A stretch of DNA of 64,000 nt, taken from the NCBI GenBank assembly GCA_037447655.1, contig JBBHKE010003048.1, positions 62,001-126,000 of the forward strand, written 5' to 3'. The translations under genes were made by a program, and so were the position numbers. Positions 24,231-37,200 of the stretch are shown here, one piece after another. Position 1 is the stretch's first letter. Each line of letters starts with the position of its first letter. The notes beneath the pieces are model-generated. The model ran no database searches. It had not been told where the DNA came from and worked only from the letters and a program-made list of their open reading frames with translations. The DNA comes from Zygnema cylindricum (Eukaryota > Streptophyta > Zygnematophyceae > Zygnematales > Zygnemataceae).

Positions 24231-26117
24231 GGTTATGGGCCCACCCTCTAAGGTGCCCATCTTTAATAGAACTGGCTTCATATACTCGAAGAGTATGATG
24301 AGAGTAACTCGATATGAAAAACGGTTTTGGGGAATAGTGAGTGGACGAGTGAGGCGTACATCCACTCTTGGGATACCTCCAAGGTTTACAAGAAACAGAT
24401 TCACCTGAGATGCAGATCCATCTCTAACGGAGAAGACAAAGGAAGGGGAGGTGGTGGACAATGGAAAGTAGAAGGAGAGAGTCACACCAATAGCAACTGG
24501 TTCGGCATTCATGTCACCAATTCCGAGGAACGAGGATAATGATACCGATACCTGGGACTACAACAATATGGCGGCAAAGTACTTACATCCTCCGCCATCT
24601 TACTCAAGGGCTTGCATCTCCTCATGTGCAGGAAAAGAGGGCATCGGATCTTAGGGTGGCTCTCATAGAGATGTACCGAAGTGGAACAATTCAGCAACAA
24701 CAGTTGGTTGATCAGAAAATTAACGCATATGTATACAAGGGGGGGAAGATGTTGGATTTTTGTAATGAGCTCACAACACTTTTCATGGAGCTAGAGAGTG
24801 TGGGATAGGTTGAAACTAAAAAAATGAAGGTTAACTGCTTGCTCATGAAGTTACCAGATGAGTTCGAGAACATAGTCAACCGTGTGTGTGACTTGCCAGA
24901 CACTAGGTGGATATGTAATTCAGTGGTAGGGATGATTCTCGTTCGGGGGAACACGATTGAGATCTGAAGGGGAGGCAAGAGTGGGCAAGCCTTGCAGCTG
25001 GGATCGATTGGAAGATTAACGATTCTAGAAAACCGAGAGGAAATTATGGTGGAGGGGGGCGGAAAAATCAGACCGAGGAGTTTGGACCAAGGGCTCCTAA
25101 GGGTTTGTGTTATTTTTGTAACAAACCAGGGCCCTATATGGCGGAGTGCATTAAGTTAACCAAGATTGGGTTAAAGGAGGGGCAAATTGGTGGAACTCCA
25201 AGAGGAAAGAAATAGGTTCTTGTGACTCAGGTACACGAGGAGGAATCCGAGGACGAGGACGGTGAGCTCTTGCTTGATGAGGAGTTGGAGGCAAAGACTG
25301 AGGTCGAAATTCCTCGAAAGCAGAAGTGTGCTTTAAGAGGTTTGAAAGGTGAAGGAGGTTGGATTGTGAATTACGGTGCCTCCATGCACATGTGTAAGGA
25401 TAAACACCTGTTCACTAAGATGAGAAAGATTCTCACCGTAGAGATAGAGTATGGGGATGGGAGGGTAGTCACTACTACTATGGTTGTATCAGGGGATCTT
25501 AAAGTCTTAGTGGAGGGAAAGACATCCATAGTGACATTCTCTGATGTGTTGTTTATTCGAGGGTTAAACAAAAACCTCATCTCAACGTCTGTGTTAGATG
25601 ATAAGGGTTTCGAGACTAGCACGAGGAAGGGAAATTTTACTGCTAGCTTTAAGGAGGAAGTTTATTTCACTGCTGAAAAAGGGAGCCAAGGGATGTTTAG
25701 GTTGATTTTAAGCAATGAAAATAAGAAACTTTACTATGTTGGTAATCATGATATTATGTTGTGGCATAAGAGGCTTGGATATGTGCATTTAGATAAGTTG
25801 AAAAAAATGAAAAAGATGGGAATAGTGGAAGGAATTCAGTTCGAAGAAAGTGAAAACCTAAGTGACTGTTGTGGTTGTGCTCAAGGTAAGGCACACAGGT
25901 TACCCTTCCCAAAAAAAACATGTTATAAAGGGGAAAAAGTGTTAGACTTCGTACACACTGATATTTGGGGACCGGCCAAAGTGCCCTCACTCGGTGGTAA
26001 AAGGTTTATGATTACAATCATTGACGATTGGTCTCGATACTCTAGAGTGTATTTTTTGGAAAAAAAATCAAATGCCCCACAAGTTTTTAAGGAATATAAG
26101 GCATGAAGTGAGAAACT
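24211..26117 (+). pseudogene. Family A gag-protease-integrase, first half (A2)
   Basis: Starts at ATG 24211 inside the LTR (MEVLELQVMGPPSKVPIFNRTGFIY). Gag with frameshifts 24300-25200: YRSGTIQQQQLVDQK, MKLPDEFENIVN, knuckle CYFCNKPGPYMAEC (His lost, P in place). Open from 25222 to 26106: acidic linker, protease changed to NYGASMHMC where DSGA is expected, WHKRLGYVHLDKL, CCGCAQGKAHRLPFP, HTDIWGPA. Interrupted at 26118 by a solo LTR and continues at 27109. Inactive. Confidence 0.88.
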
Positions 26118-27108
26118 TGCAATTTTGTGTCCTCCATTGGACTGCAGAATTCAGAAAGCCTCTAGATAGTTTTTAACTATTCCACTTCAAGCCACAAGCA
26201 TTGCTGCCCAAGAAGAGAAACTGATAGTTTGACTGCACCTTTGTGCAGCCTGGACTCCCTTGATTCTGTAGCAAAAAGAATCACTGAAAACAGCCAACCA
26301 ACCGATAAGTTATAAGCCGGCAAAAATGCCAATTTTATACAAAAGCTCTCTACCTACCAAATTTTCCTAAGTTCTAAACCCCTCTCAAAACCCTTATCTA
26401 CTGAAGTACGAACCAATCACACGACTGTAAAGTACAGAAAGGTACTACTGCTGACGTCTTTTCTGTACGGCCTGTGTACGACAAGGCCACTAAGTGGACG
26501 CGTGTCATCCTTCCACTCGTCTATTTGTTCTTTGGAATTCGTGCCACCAAATGTTATCCCTCCACGTGGCGCCAAGTCATGCCACGTCCATAAACGCCAA
26601 ATTAACCATTCCGCGATCCCGGTAGTGATATATGCCGTCGGATTAAATGCGACATTAAATGTCTGCCGTCGAAACAAATGTCCGATTCATTTGTTTCGTG
26701 CGAAATGACGTCCGCACTGAAACTTTAACTAGTTCTATGTTCCTTTGGTCACATTTTAGTTAATCAGTTTAAAATTATTGTATACGTTTAAATATGTATC
26801 AAACCTCATGTACTTTAACGGACTTCTACGACAGAGTGGTTTGGTCTAACGGCTACGCCTTACTCTACCGGTCGAAGGTTCGAGTCCTGTCGAACTCAAC
26901 CTTTTGTTGAGAGTGACTTCAGTCACTCTTTAGTCCTGCCTGTTGAACTAAGGCAACCATGGCTCAACCACCCTCTTTGTCCTTCAGTGACTACAATTTT
27001 GGTGGCTAGAGAGAGGAGGTGGAGGCAGGTTGTCCGCCCTTTTCTTTTACTTATTTTACTGATCTATTTAGACCTAGAAAATACCCTATAAATCTAGTAA
27101 TTTCAACA
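26118..27108 (-). mobile_element. Solo family C LTR in copia copy A2
   Basis: TGCAATTTTG...TTTCAACA, 991 bases, minus orientation. Flanks are AAACT (26113-26117) and TAACT (27109-27113), a 5-base duplication with one change. The A2 reading resumes on the other side (host GAGAAACT|CCATGAAACC), so this is a clean insertion followed by LTR-LTR recombination. Confidence 0.85.
26817..26905 (+). other. tRNA-like Pol III-type unit antisense in solo C LTR
   Basis: A-box-like GAGTGGTTTGGTCTAACGGC (close to type II tRNA D-arms such as Leu/Ser), consensus B box GGTTCGAGTCC (26878-26888), outer CGACAG/CTGTCG pairing, TTTT at 26902-26905. The best-preserved unit in the window. Confidence 0.7.
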
Positions 27109-27613
27109 TAACTCCATGAAACCTTTATTAAGAGAATAAAGAGTGATAATGGGGGAGAGTATACCTCCAATCAGTTTGAGGATTTTCTGGTAGAAGATGG
27201 AGTGGAACACCAAAAGACAGTTCTTGAAAATCATGAGTTGAATTGTGTAGCCGAGAGGTTAAATAGAACACTAAGTGATAGTGCCAAGAGTATGCTATCA
27301 GATAAGAAAATAAGAAAGAGATTTTGGGCCAAAGCTATGAATTGTGCAAATTATCGCAAAAATAGAGTTCTTACTTCAGTACTAAAAGGCCAAACTCCTT
27401 ATGAGAGATGGACTGGCCGAAAACCAGATGTTTCACATTTAAAGGTTTTCGGTAGTCAAGTATTCAGCCTAGACATAGATCGGTCAAATGGGAAGTTGGA
27501 TGCGAAATGAAAACCAAGATATCTGCTAGGATATGATGAAGATGTAAAAGGATATAGAGTGAATGATCTCAAGAGAGAAGATATAATCCTAGTAAAGCAT
27601 CTAGTGGTCATGG
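27109..27613 (+). pseudogene. Family A integrase, continuation of A2
   Basis: Reads SDNGGEYTSNQFEDF, VAERLNRTLSDSAKSMLSDKK, FWAKAMNCANY, TPYERWTGRKPDVSHLKVFGS, GYDEDVKGY up to VKHLVVM, then stops where the D-type LTR begins at 27614. A nonsense codon lies near 27508. Confidence 0.85.
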
Positions 27614-30189
27614 TGTTGATATTTGAGTATTTTCTAGGCATGTTTTAGTATAGGAAAAAGAGCAAAGGCAATCTGCCTCTAACTCCCTTCTCCAAGCCCC
27701 CACACTTGTTGTAGTCACTGAAGGCTGGACAGGGAGCTAGAGCCATGGCTGCCTACGCTCTCTATGGAGAAAGTGTGTAGATTTGGTAAACTTACCAAAA
27801 AGGTATCTGACGCACCAAGGTATTGATCCTGGTACCTACCGTCCGTCAAGTACCCAATAGCCGTTAGGCTTATCCGTTTAGTCTAGACCTAGTGCTAGGA
27901 TGTAATGGGTTTGGTAGATATTTATATAATTACAAGTACGTTTTTTCATATAACTGGATTACAGTATATAGGGCATAGAAACAACTGTACTTTTAGTACC
28001 AGACGAAATAAATAGTACGGACATTTATTGCGACGGTCCGTTTAAATGACGATGTTTATCGGACGGCCGTGGTTAGCGCCGACATCGCGGAAAAGACAAT
28101 TTGGCAGTTTGCAGACGCAGCCACTCTGGATGACACGTGGCAATATCGTACGGGATTACGAAATTTTCGGAAAGGCAAAAAACAAATCCGGTAGTGACAA
28201 ATGTCGCACAATGGCGACATCGTACAATATACGTACAGAAAGTACTCCGGCACTAGTACTTTCTTGTACGGTACCACTTTTCTGACGCAGCATGACCGGG
28301 CGCCACATGGAGGGATAAGATTTGGAGGCAGGAATTCCACAGATTATAAGAGCGAATCCGGATAGGACATGTGTTGACTTTTTAGCCATGTCGTACGATG
28401 ACCGTACAAAAGGTACATCGACATCTGTACCTTTATGTACTAAACAGTAATGTGATTGGTCCGTACCTCAGTACTAGAGGGTTTAGAGAGGGGTTTGTTG
28501 GTTTTTTGAAACCTTTAGTCCTCTCTGTATCACATTGCTATGCTGCCATGCTGCGCTGGTCACATCGCAGTCATAGCAGCTTGCGTACTAGGTACTAAGT
28601 TTATTGGAACGTACGGAATTGGACTTCAAGTGACGCGAAGAAACATAGACGAAGGTGCGGAATGTGTTGGAGAAATGGACGGCGGATCACGAAGCGATCC
28701 GATGATTAATATTCGAAATGATTTAAATTGTACGTCGGCCGTACGAAACATAATGCGACGGTCAAACATGTGATGAATTGGACGCCACCGGAGCTACGGA
28801 CGGCTGCACTGTCAGTTTGGTGAGGGACGCGAAATCGCGTCCCTCACATGATATTTATTTTGGACGGTCCCGATTCGTTTGACGGAATTTGTAAGACTTG
28901 TAAATATTTAACAATGTTTGTCCCGTGTATTAATTATTACTGTAGCTCTCAGGTACACTCACATTAATAGAGTTAGTCGATTGATTACGTACGGCTGGTA
29001 TGCCTCCGTACAGTTAGTAGTAAGCTGTAGTATATATTTGTAGGACTTAGTCATTTCTAGACTAGGGAACCTTTTGGACAGAAACTGTTTCTGCTCCTTT
29101 TTTGGGAATTTCATCTGAGAATTGCTCTCAATTTTATTGGCAGAACTATCTGAAATTTTGCATGTTTTTTCCTACTTGTGTTGGAAATATTGTGGCAAAT
29201 TTGCAGACCTATTGTGCGTCTGATTTGCGTGGGGCTTCATTGTGAAGTTGGTCAGATTTATCAAAGCAACTGAACTGATTTGTGCTGTTTTTCTGCAACT
29301 TTGACTGAGTGTTGTGATTATTCGGTTTGGTTTTATTATATGAACTTTGGTGGGAAGTCTTAGTGGACTAGAAACTATCTGGTTGAGTAGTTTCATCTTG
29401 GTTTGGTTATTCTGTAGAATTCTGAGTGGAATCAAAGGAGGCTGTTTTGGGGTAGTCTGTGGTGCTTCCGAGGGTACTTTCATGGCTGAAAAAGGCTATG
29501 AAAAACAAGTTTTGGTGCACTTCAGGCACACGTATCGATCCGTGAGGAAGTCAAGATTGATTGTTCTAGAAGAAGAAGTACAATTTCAATTGAGGACCGA
29601 ATTTACACGTGGAGGTTGATCTTTGGTGATGCAAGAATACGTGGAAGGCCGATGAAGTCCGCCGTCATTTTTGGAAGAGAAATTTTGATTGTACCGTCAT
29701 TTCAGCGGACGAACTTTGACCGCGTACTAATTTTATTTAATCGGCTGTCTGATTGGTGAAAACATTTATGTACATTCCACGGTGTGAGTTTGTTGATGAA
29801 GAGTAGTGTACCAATAGACCACAGTAGTTGTGGTACGGCGTGATCAGCTGTAGGCTCACTTGTCTATATAGGACTTAGATTTTTTTTAGGAAAGAAGATT
29901 TCGATGAATATAAAACTGCGAAGCATTTTTTTGAGTGTTTTTTGAATTGTAAGATCATTGTGATATTTTGGCAAAATCTTCTGAAATTTTGCATGTTGTT
30001 TCCTTGATGTATATTATATATTGTGGCAAATTTGCAAACCTAGTGTGTGTCTGGTTTGCTTGGGGCTTCATTGTGAAGCTGGTCTTTTGTGGGATTTCGT
30101 GAGAGTTTCCTCTTTGTATATTTGATTCTCATGACATCTGTCAGTGCTTCTTCATCTTTTTCACTGGCACCAGTTGCCTCAAATCAACA
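27614..30189 (+). mobile_element. D-type long copia LTR or LTR cluster
   Basis: Starts TGTTGATATTTGAG and ends CAAATCAACA. It contains two GTAC-rich promoter-like blocks (28211-28275, 28390-28465) and two R/U5-like blocks (29139-29252, 29960-30092), so it is either a composite LTR or two overlapping LTRs. An ATG at 30131 begins MTSVSASSSFSLAPVASNQ in the same phase relative to the LTR end as the other families. Borders between are unresolved. Confidence 0.55.
27797..27892 (-). other. tRNA-like Pol III-type unit antisense in D LTR
   Basis: Minus strand: A-box-like TAGACTAAACGGATAAGCC, B-box-like CCAGGATCAATACC, then TTTTT (AAAAA on plus at 27797-27801). Short inverted repeat TTTGGTAA/TTACCAAA adjoins. 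Confidence 0.55.
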
Positions 30190-32410
30190 CCAACTACATT
30201 AAGAATAGAGTCCTTACCTCAACCGTAAAGGGAATGACACCTTATGAGAGATGGGTTGGAAGGAAACCAGATATCTCACACCCTAAAGTATTCGATAGCC
30301 GAGTTTACAGTCTTCATACGGATAAGAAAAACTAGAAACTAGATGCTCAGGGAAAACCTGGATATATTTTAGGATATAATGAGGATGTCAAGGGATATAG
30401 ATTTTATGACTTAGCAAAGCAAGATATTATTCAGGTGAAACACCTAGTTGTCATGGATGAAGAGAAGTCATTTGACCCTTTCAAATATACAAAGAAGACC
30501 AAAAATCCGTTTTGAGTCTAAAAACAAGGAGAGTCCTGTCTATCCCGAAAAGGACATAAGTGAAAATGTGATTGCAGATTCAGGGGAGATCTAAGATACA
30601 AGAGATCTGCCGCACACCTCACATATTCATATGGACTTTGAGGAGACATAAGAGAAGGAACTGGAACTGGCTTCCATGAATAACGGAGTCGATGAGACCG
30701 TAAGAAGAAACCCAAAACTTCCTTCCATTCCAGCTTTAGAGTTTGAGGGAGGGAGAAGGAGCCGCAAAAGGATACAACAGAAAAATGTTGCTCATAAGGT
30801 AACTAAGCTATCTCATGCTGATGAGCCTCAGTCATACTTTGAGGCAGTGAATAGCCCAGAAAAAGACAAATGGATTAGCGCCATAAATGATGAGATGGCT
30901 TCCATCATGAAAGCAAATACTTCGGAACTAGTGGATTGTCCTCCACATAGATTACCTATTGGCTATAAATGGGTATTTAAACTAAACCTGAACCCAGATA
31001 ATAACATTGAAAGATATAAAGTTCGTTTGGTAGCAAAGGGGTTCACCCAAAAAGAGGGGATTCACTATAAGGATACGTTTGCTTCAGTTGTTAGGTTCCC
31101 ATCAGTAAGGATTCTCCTCAGTCTATCAGCACCGGAAGACATGGAATTTCATCAGATGGATATTAATACCGTATTTCTCAATGGTGAGTTAGAGGAAGAA
31201 ATATTCATACGGCAACCAAAGGGATTCATCGAGAATGGGGAAGAGAGCAAAGACTGCAGGCTCATAAAGTCCTTATATGGACTTAAGCATGCTCCTCGAC
31301 AGTGGAATAATAAACTAGATGATTTTCTCACTGGTCTGGGATATATCCCGATCAGCTCTGACCATTCTATCTATATGTTAGGGAGAATGGTGTGATTTTT
31401 ATTGCAATTTATGTGGATGATTTGCTGGTGTTAAGTAAGTCTTGGAAAAGATGAATAAATTAAAGAAAGATCTTAGGAGCAAATTTGACATGAAGGATTT
31501 AGGGGAGGCAGCATATATTTTGGGAATTCAAATGGAAAGAGATAGGGGGAAAAGGATCATTAGACTAACTCAGAAATAAGCAATAGGTAATATGCTTGAG
31601 AAATACCAGATGGAAAAAACAAACAGTTGTACGACTCCCATTGACTTCAAGAAAGTAAGTGATAGGAGTGTATAGGGAGGAGTGATAACCTTAGATGATC
31701 AAATAAGTCCAAAAGAGAGAGAGTTTATGAAGTCTATCAATTACAGGCAGGTCGTATGAAGTCTAATATACTTCATGAGTTGTATCATGCCGAACATAGC
31801 GGTAGCAATTGGAGTACTCGGTAGGAGTCTTAATGATCTTAGAAAAAGAGATTGGGAAGCAACCAAGAGAGTCATTAGATATCTGGTGGGAACTAGAGAG
31901 TTATCATTACATTTGGGAGGGAAGCACACCTATATCACTACTTGGAGTGATGCTAGTTATGGGGATGCACCTATAAGAAGATGGACTTCTCGGTATGTGT
32001 TGTATGTGGGGGAAGGGCCTTGCTGTTGGAGCAGCAAGCAACAAAAGGTGGTTGCTCAGTCTACTATGGAGGCTGAGTATATGGCCTCTTGTTCTTGTGT
32101 GAAAGGGTTGATCTGGGTCAAGTCTTTGTTACAAGAATTGTGGTATATGAAAGAGGGAGTGCATGAAGTCTTTTGTGATAATCAAGCTGCCATTGCAATT
32201 GCAACCAATCGAAAACATCATTTCAAAGCTAAACATATGGACATAAGATTGAGCTTCCTGAGAGAAAAAGTTGAAAAAAAAATTGTGAATCTTGTGTATA
32301 AGTCTGGTGAAAAAATGGTGGTTGACATGATGACTAAACCTGTGCCCTCTCCCAAGTTAAAATATTGTAGGGAAAAATATGGATTGAAAGAAAAGTTAAA
32401 ATTAGACTAG
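30190..32410 (+). pseudogene. Family C pol deletion derivative (C2)
   Basis: LTR end is joined directly to integrase C-terminus at CCAACTACATTAAGAATAG (NYIKNRVLTS), so PBS, gag, protease and integrase core are deleted. Then TPYERWVGRKPDISH, connector, RT 30676-31395 ([62 protein letters not shown]), a frameshift near 31385, YVDDLLV, and RNase H 31775-32410 (SDASYGDAPIRR, STMEAEYMAS, FCDNQAAIAIA, KHMDIRLSF). PPT AAATAAGGGGAG follows. Stops and shifts throughout. Confidence 0.87.
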
Positions 32411-32423
32411 GAAATAAGGGGAG

Positions 32424-32660
32424 TGTATAAAATTGTGCAGTATTTTCTAGGTCTAAATTGTTGAGTAGAAAAACAAAAGGGAAAGCGGAGGTAGTATGCT
32501 TTCACCCCTCTCGCTATCCCCCATACTTCATGTAGTCATTGAAAGAGAGAGAGAGAGTAGTGGAGCCATGGCTGTCTCAGCTTCATTAGAAAGGACTAAA
32601 AAATGACTTTAAGTCACTTTCAACAAAAGTTTGAGTCCGGCATGACTCGTGTAATTCTAT
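32424..32660 (+). mobile_element. C2 3' LTR, truncated
   Basis: TGTATAAAATTGTGCAGTATTTTCTAGG start after the PPT. The CCATGGCT motif and the palindrome/T-run of the antisense tRNA-like unit are present (GACTTTAAGTC, CAAAAG), but the sequence leaves the LTR within the B-box region. Confidence 0.65.
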
Positions 32661-32887
32661 GGGCTCCATTGCCACACAAAATTCGCAGGTCGAAATAAGT
32701 TAATCTAGATAGTGTCGACTCTAAGATTATATAAACGCAAATGATTGACCGTTTGAGAATCAAAAACCCATTACAGCTTCACCCGTGTGAAATAAGACTT
32801 TCTATGTGCTCAATTTCACCATAGAATGCAAAGTTAGAATATGAGTTTTGGATAACATTTCCCACTTTGACTTTCCCTTAGAAATAC
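32661..32887. other. unassigned sequence
   Basis: AT-rich, no ORF or repeat match recognised between the truncated C2 LTR and a minus C-like LTR fragment. Confidence 0.3.
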
Positions 32888-33254
32888 AGTTACCCTGGTA
32901 GGCAAACACTGTGACCAAAAACACCCCTGTGTAGCCTAGACTCCCCTAAGTCCGTAGCAAAAAGAATAACAAAAAATGGTCAACCGAGTTTATACATATG
33001 GCAGGCCAAAGTAAGCCTTTTATATAAGAGTGCTCTTTGGGAGAGAGGCGGCTGCCTACCAAAATATTCTAAGTCATAAAACCCCTCTCTAAGCCCCTTA
33101 GTATTGAGGTTCGAACCAATCACATGACTCTACCGTACAAAAAGGTACTACGGCCGATATGTTTTTTGTACGGCTTGTGTACGTCAAGGCCATTGAGTAG
33201 ACGCGTGTCCGCATTTCACTCGTCCTTATGTTCCCCAAAATTCTCGCGAAAAAT
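32888..33254 (-). mobile_element. C-like LTR fragment, minus
   Basis: Carries the antisense GTAC block (CCGTACAAAAAGGTAC...TTTTTTGTACGG), GAGAGAGGC and ACTCCCCTAAGTCCGTAGC as in the other C LTRs. Ends at ATTCTCGCGA where C3 begins, so C3 probably inserted into it. Confidence 0.65.
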
Positions 33255-34283
33255 TGCAATTCTGTGTCCTCCATTGGACCACAAAATACATGAAGCCTCT
33301 AGATAGTATTTTACTAACCCACTTCAAGCCACAACCACTGCTGTCTAGGAAGGCAAAATGTCAATTTGACTGCATTCCGATACAACCTGGACTCCTTTGA
33401 GTCCGTAGCAAAAAAAATCACTGAAAACGGCCAACCAGCTGATAAGTTATGAGGCAAAAAAATGCCAATTTGTTCAAACTCCCAAAGGGAGAGGTGACTA
33501 CCTACCAAAATTTTCTAAGTCCTGATTCCCTCTAATAACTTCTATCTACTAAAGTACGGACCAATCAGATTACTGTACCGTACCAAAAAGTACTACTGTT
33601 GGTGTACCTTTTGTACGGCCTATGTACGACAAAGCTATTACGTGTCTGCTTTTCACTCGTCCGTACATTCCTTGGAATTTCCATGACCGATTGTCATCTC
33701 TCCAAGTGGCTCCAAGTCATGCCACGTCACAAAACACCAAACTGACCACTCCGAGATTTCAGCGATGATGTGCGCCGTTAGATTTGCAGCGAGACGCAAT
33801 CTTAGCTGTTATAAATACTTGCGCGACATTTGTTACGCTGTCGAAACAAAATGCGTGGTATCCGTTTTGAAAAAGTGTCGTACTACGTAGTTTCATAAAA
33901 CTGTATCTATGCAAGCCGTATACAGTTTTAGTTAAAATAATTTGTATCTCGTTATAGATATATATATCTATCACATACTATAGCATTTAGCACAGGTTCA
34001 GTCTAATAGGATAAAGCTGACCGCTATCGGCCAACTTGATGAACCGAAGGTACCGGGATCAAATCTCGGGTCCGTCAGGTATATTTTTAGTAGCCTACTA
34101 AAAATAACTGCCTGTTGAACTAAGGCAGCCATGGATGAACAACCCTCTCTATCTTTCAGTGACTACAACAAGTATGGGGGCTAGAGAGAGGAGGTGGAGG
34201 CAGGTTGTCAGTCCTTTTTCTTTTCTTTTATACGAACATATTTAAAACCTAGAAAATACTCTAGAAATCTATTATTTTCAACA
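33255..34283 (-). mobile_element. C3 3' LTR (minus)
   Basis: TGCAATTCTG...TTTCAACA, 1029 bases; the antisense PPT CTCCCCTAATTTTC follows at 34284. Reading from the LTR end it encodes the MEDTELQ leader. Confidence 0.88.
33990..34088 (+). other. tRNA-like Pol III-type unit antisense in C3 LTR
   Basis: A-box-like GTCTAATAGGATAAAGC, B-box/T-arm-like CCGGGATCAAATCTCGG, TTTTT at 34084-34088, then a hairpin ATTTTTAGTAG/CTACTAAAAAT. Confidence 0.6.
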
Positions 34284-37200
34284 CTCCCCTAATTTTCTAT
34301 TTTAATTTTTCTTTCAACCCGCATTTTTCCCGACAATATTTTAACTTAGGAGAAGGCACAAGTTTGGTCATCATGTCAGCCACCATTTCTTCATCAAGTC
34401 TATACACAAGATTTAAAATTTTATTTTCAACTTTTTCTCTTACGAAGTTTAATCTTATGTCCATATGTTTTGCTTTAAAATGGTGTTTTGGATTGGCTGC
34501 AATTGCGATTGCAGCTTGATTATCGCAAAAGATTTCATGCACTCCCTCTTTCATATATCCCAGTTCTTGCAACAATGACTTCACCCACATTAGTTCTTTT
34601 ACAGCAGAACAAGACGCCATATACTCAGCCTCCATAGTAGACTGACCAACCACCATTTGTTGCTTACTGCTCCAACAGCAAGCACCTTCCCCCACATACA
34701 AAACATATCCAGAAGTGCATCTTCTCATAAGTGCATCCCCATTACTGGCATCACTCTAAGTGGTGATATCAGTGTGCTCCCCTCGTAAATGCAACCAGAA
34801 TTCTCTAGTTCCAACCAAATATCTCATGACTCTCTTGGCTGCCTCCCATTCTCTCTTTCTAGGATCATTAAGACTCCTAATGAGTACTCCCACTGCTGCG
34901 GCTATGACCAGCCTGGTACAGTTCATAAAGTAAATCAAACTTCCTACGACCTGTCTATAAGGGATAGACTTCATAAACTCTCTCTCCTCTGGGCTCATCT
35001 GATTGTCTAAGATCATTAGTCCTCCTTCTACACTCCCATCACTTACTTTTTTCAAGTCAATGGGAGTGGAACAACTGTTAGCATTTTCCATCTGGAATTT
35101 CTCAAGCATATTACCTATTGCTTCTTTCGGAGTAAGTGTGATAGTCTTTTTCCCCCTATCTCTCTCTATTTGGATCCCCAAAATATATTTAACCTCCCCT
35201 AAATCCTTCATATCAAATCTGCCCCTAAGATCTTTCTTTAGCCTATTGATCTTCTCGAAAGACTTACTCAACACAAGCAGATCATCCACATAAATTTCAA
35301 TAAAAATGACACCATTCTCATCTTCAAACATATAGATAGAATGGTCAGAGCTGATCCGGATATATCCCAGATCGGTGAGAAACTCATCTAGTTTCTTTTT
35401 CCACTGTCGAGGAGCCTGCTCAGTCTATATAACGACTTTATGAGCCTGCAAATTTTGCCCTCTTCTCCTTCTTCCACGAACCCCTGGGGTTGCCTCATGA
35501 AAATTTCTTCCTCTGACTCACCATTAAGAAAAACTGTCTTAATGTCCATCTGGTGGATTTCCATGTCTTCCGCTTCTGCCAGATTGAGGAGAATCCTTAC
35601 TGAGGGGAACCAAACAACTGGAGCAAAGGTCTCCTCATAGTCAATCCCCTCCTTTTAAGTGAACCCGTTTGCTACTAATCGAGCCTTATATCTCTCAATG
35701 GTTTTATTAGGGTTCAATTTTAGTTTAAATACCCATTTACACCCAATAGGTTTTTTCTGTCTGGAGGACAATCCGCTAATTCCTAAGTATTTGCTTCCAT
35801 GATAGAAGCCATCTCATCATTTATGGCTCTAATCCATCTTTCTTTCTCTGGACTATTCACTGCCTCCGAGTAAGACTAAGGCTCATCTGGGGGAGATAGT
35901 TTAGTTACCTTATGAGTCGTTTGTTTTTCGTGCATCCTTTTGCTGCTTCTCTTTCCTCCCTCAAACTCTGAAGCTGGAATGGATAGAAGTCTTGGATTTC
36001 TTCTCACTGTCTCATCGGCTCCCTTGTCTATGGAAGCCGGTTCTTGTCGCGCTTCTTCTATCTCCTCGAAGTCCATAGGAGTATGTGAGGTTTCCGGTGA
36101 GTCTCCTGTATCTTCGATCTCCCTTGAATCTGCAATCACGGTTTCACTTACGTCCCTTTCGGGAACGACTGAGTTCTCCTCACTGTCGGACTCAAATCTG
36201 ATTCTTATCTTCTTTGTGTATTTGAAAGGGTCAAATGACTTCCCTTCATCCATGACAACTAAGTGTTTGACCAGAATGATATCTTTCTTTGCTAAGTCAT
36301 AGACTCTATATCCCTTAACATCCTCATCATATCCCACAAAGTATCCAGGTTTTCCCTTAGCATCTAGTTCCAGTTTTTCCTATCCGTGTCAAGACTGTAA
36401 ACTTGGGTACCTAATACTTTAAGGTGTGAGATATATGGTTTTCTTCCAACCCATCTCTCATAAGGTGTCACTCCCTTTATAGCTGAGGTAAGGACTCTAT
36501 TCTTAATGTAGTTGGCACAGTTCATTGCTTCTGCCCAAAATCTCTTTCCTATTTTCTTGTCTACCAACATACTGCATGCACTATCTCCTAGTGTTTGAAT
36601 CAACCTTTCAGCTACCCCATTTTGTTCCAGGTTGCATGGTACATTTTTCTGGTGCTGCAAACTGGTTAGAGGTATATTTTCCCCTGTTATCACTCCTTAT
36701 CCTTTTAATAGGGGTTTCATGCAACTTCTCACTCCTGGCTTTATATTCTTTGAAGTAAGTTGATGCTTCACACTTTGTTTTTAGAAAGTAGACTCTAGAG
36801 TATCTAGACTAGTCATCGGTTATTGTCATCTTAAACCTCTTTTTTCCAACCGAAGGTACTTTTGCAGGTCCCCAAATATTTGTGTGGACCAAATCTAATA
36901 CTTTCTCACCTCTATATGTGGCGGCTTTGGGAAAAGGAAGTTTGTGAGCCTTACCTTGAGCAAAGCCACTACAATCATCCATCATTTCATTATCCCCAAA
37001 CTGAATGCCTTCTACTACCCGAAGCTTTTTCATTTCCCTCAACCTATCAAAATGCACATGCCCCAACCGTTTATGCCAAATCATCAACTTAGGGACACCA
37101 ACATAATAAGCATTATTCTTTTCATTACTCAAGTTAAGCAAAAACATTCCTTGGCTACCCTTATCTCCCATGAAGTAAACTTCATCTCCATACTTAGCTG

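Noticed and set aside
28046-28285. Short ORFs within LTRs (also 17193-17525, 42355-42687, 47756-48088)
   Set aside because: They coincide with noncoding LTR modules and have no domains. The two A LTR ORFs are identical only because the LTRs are duplicates.
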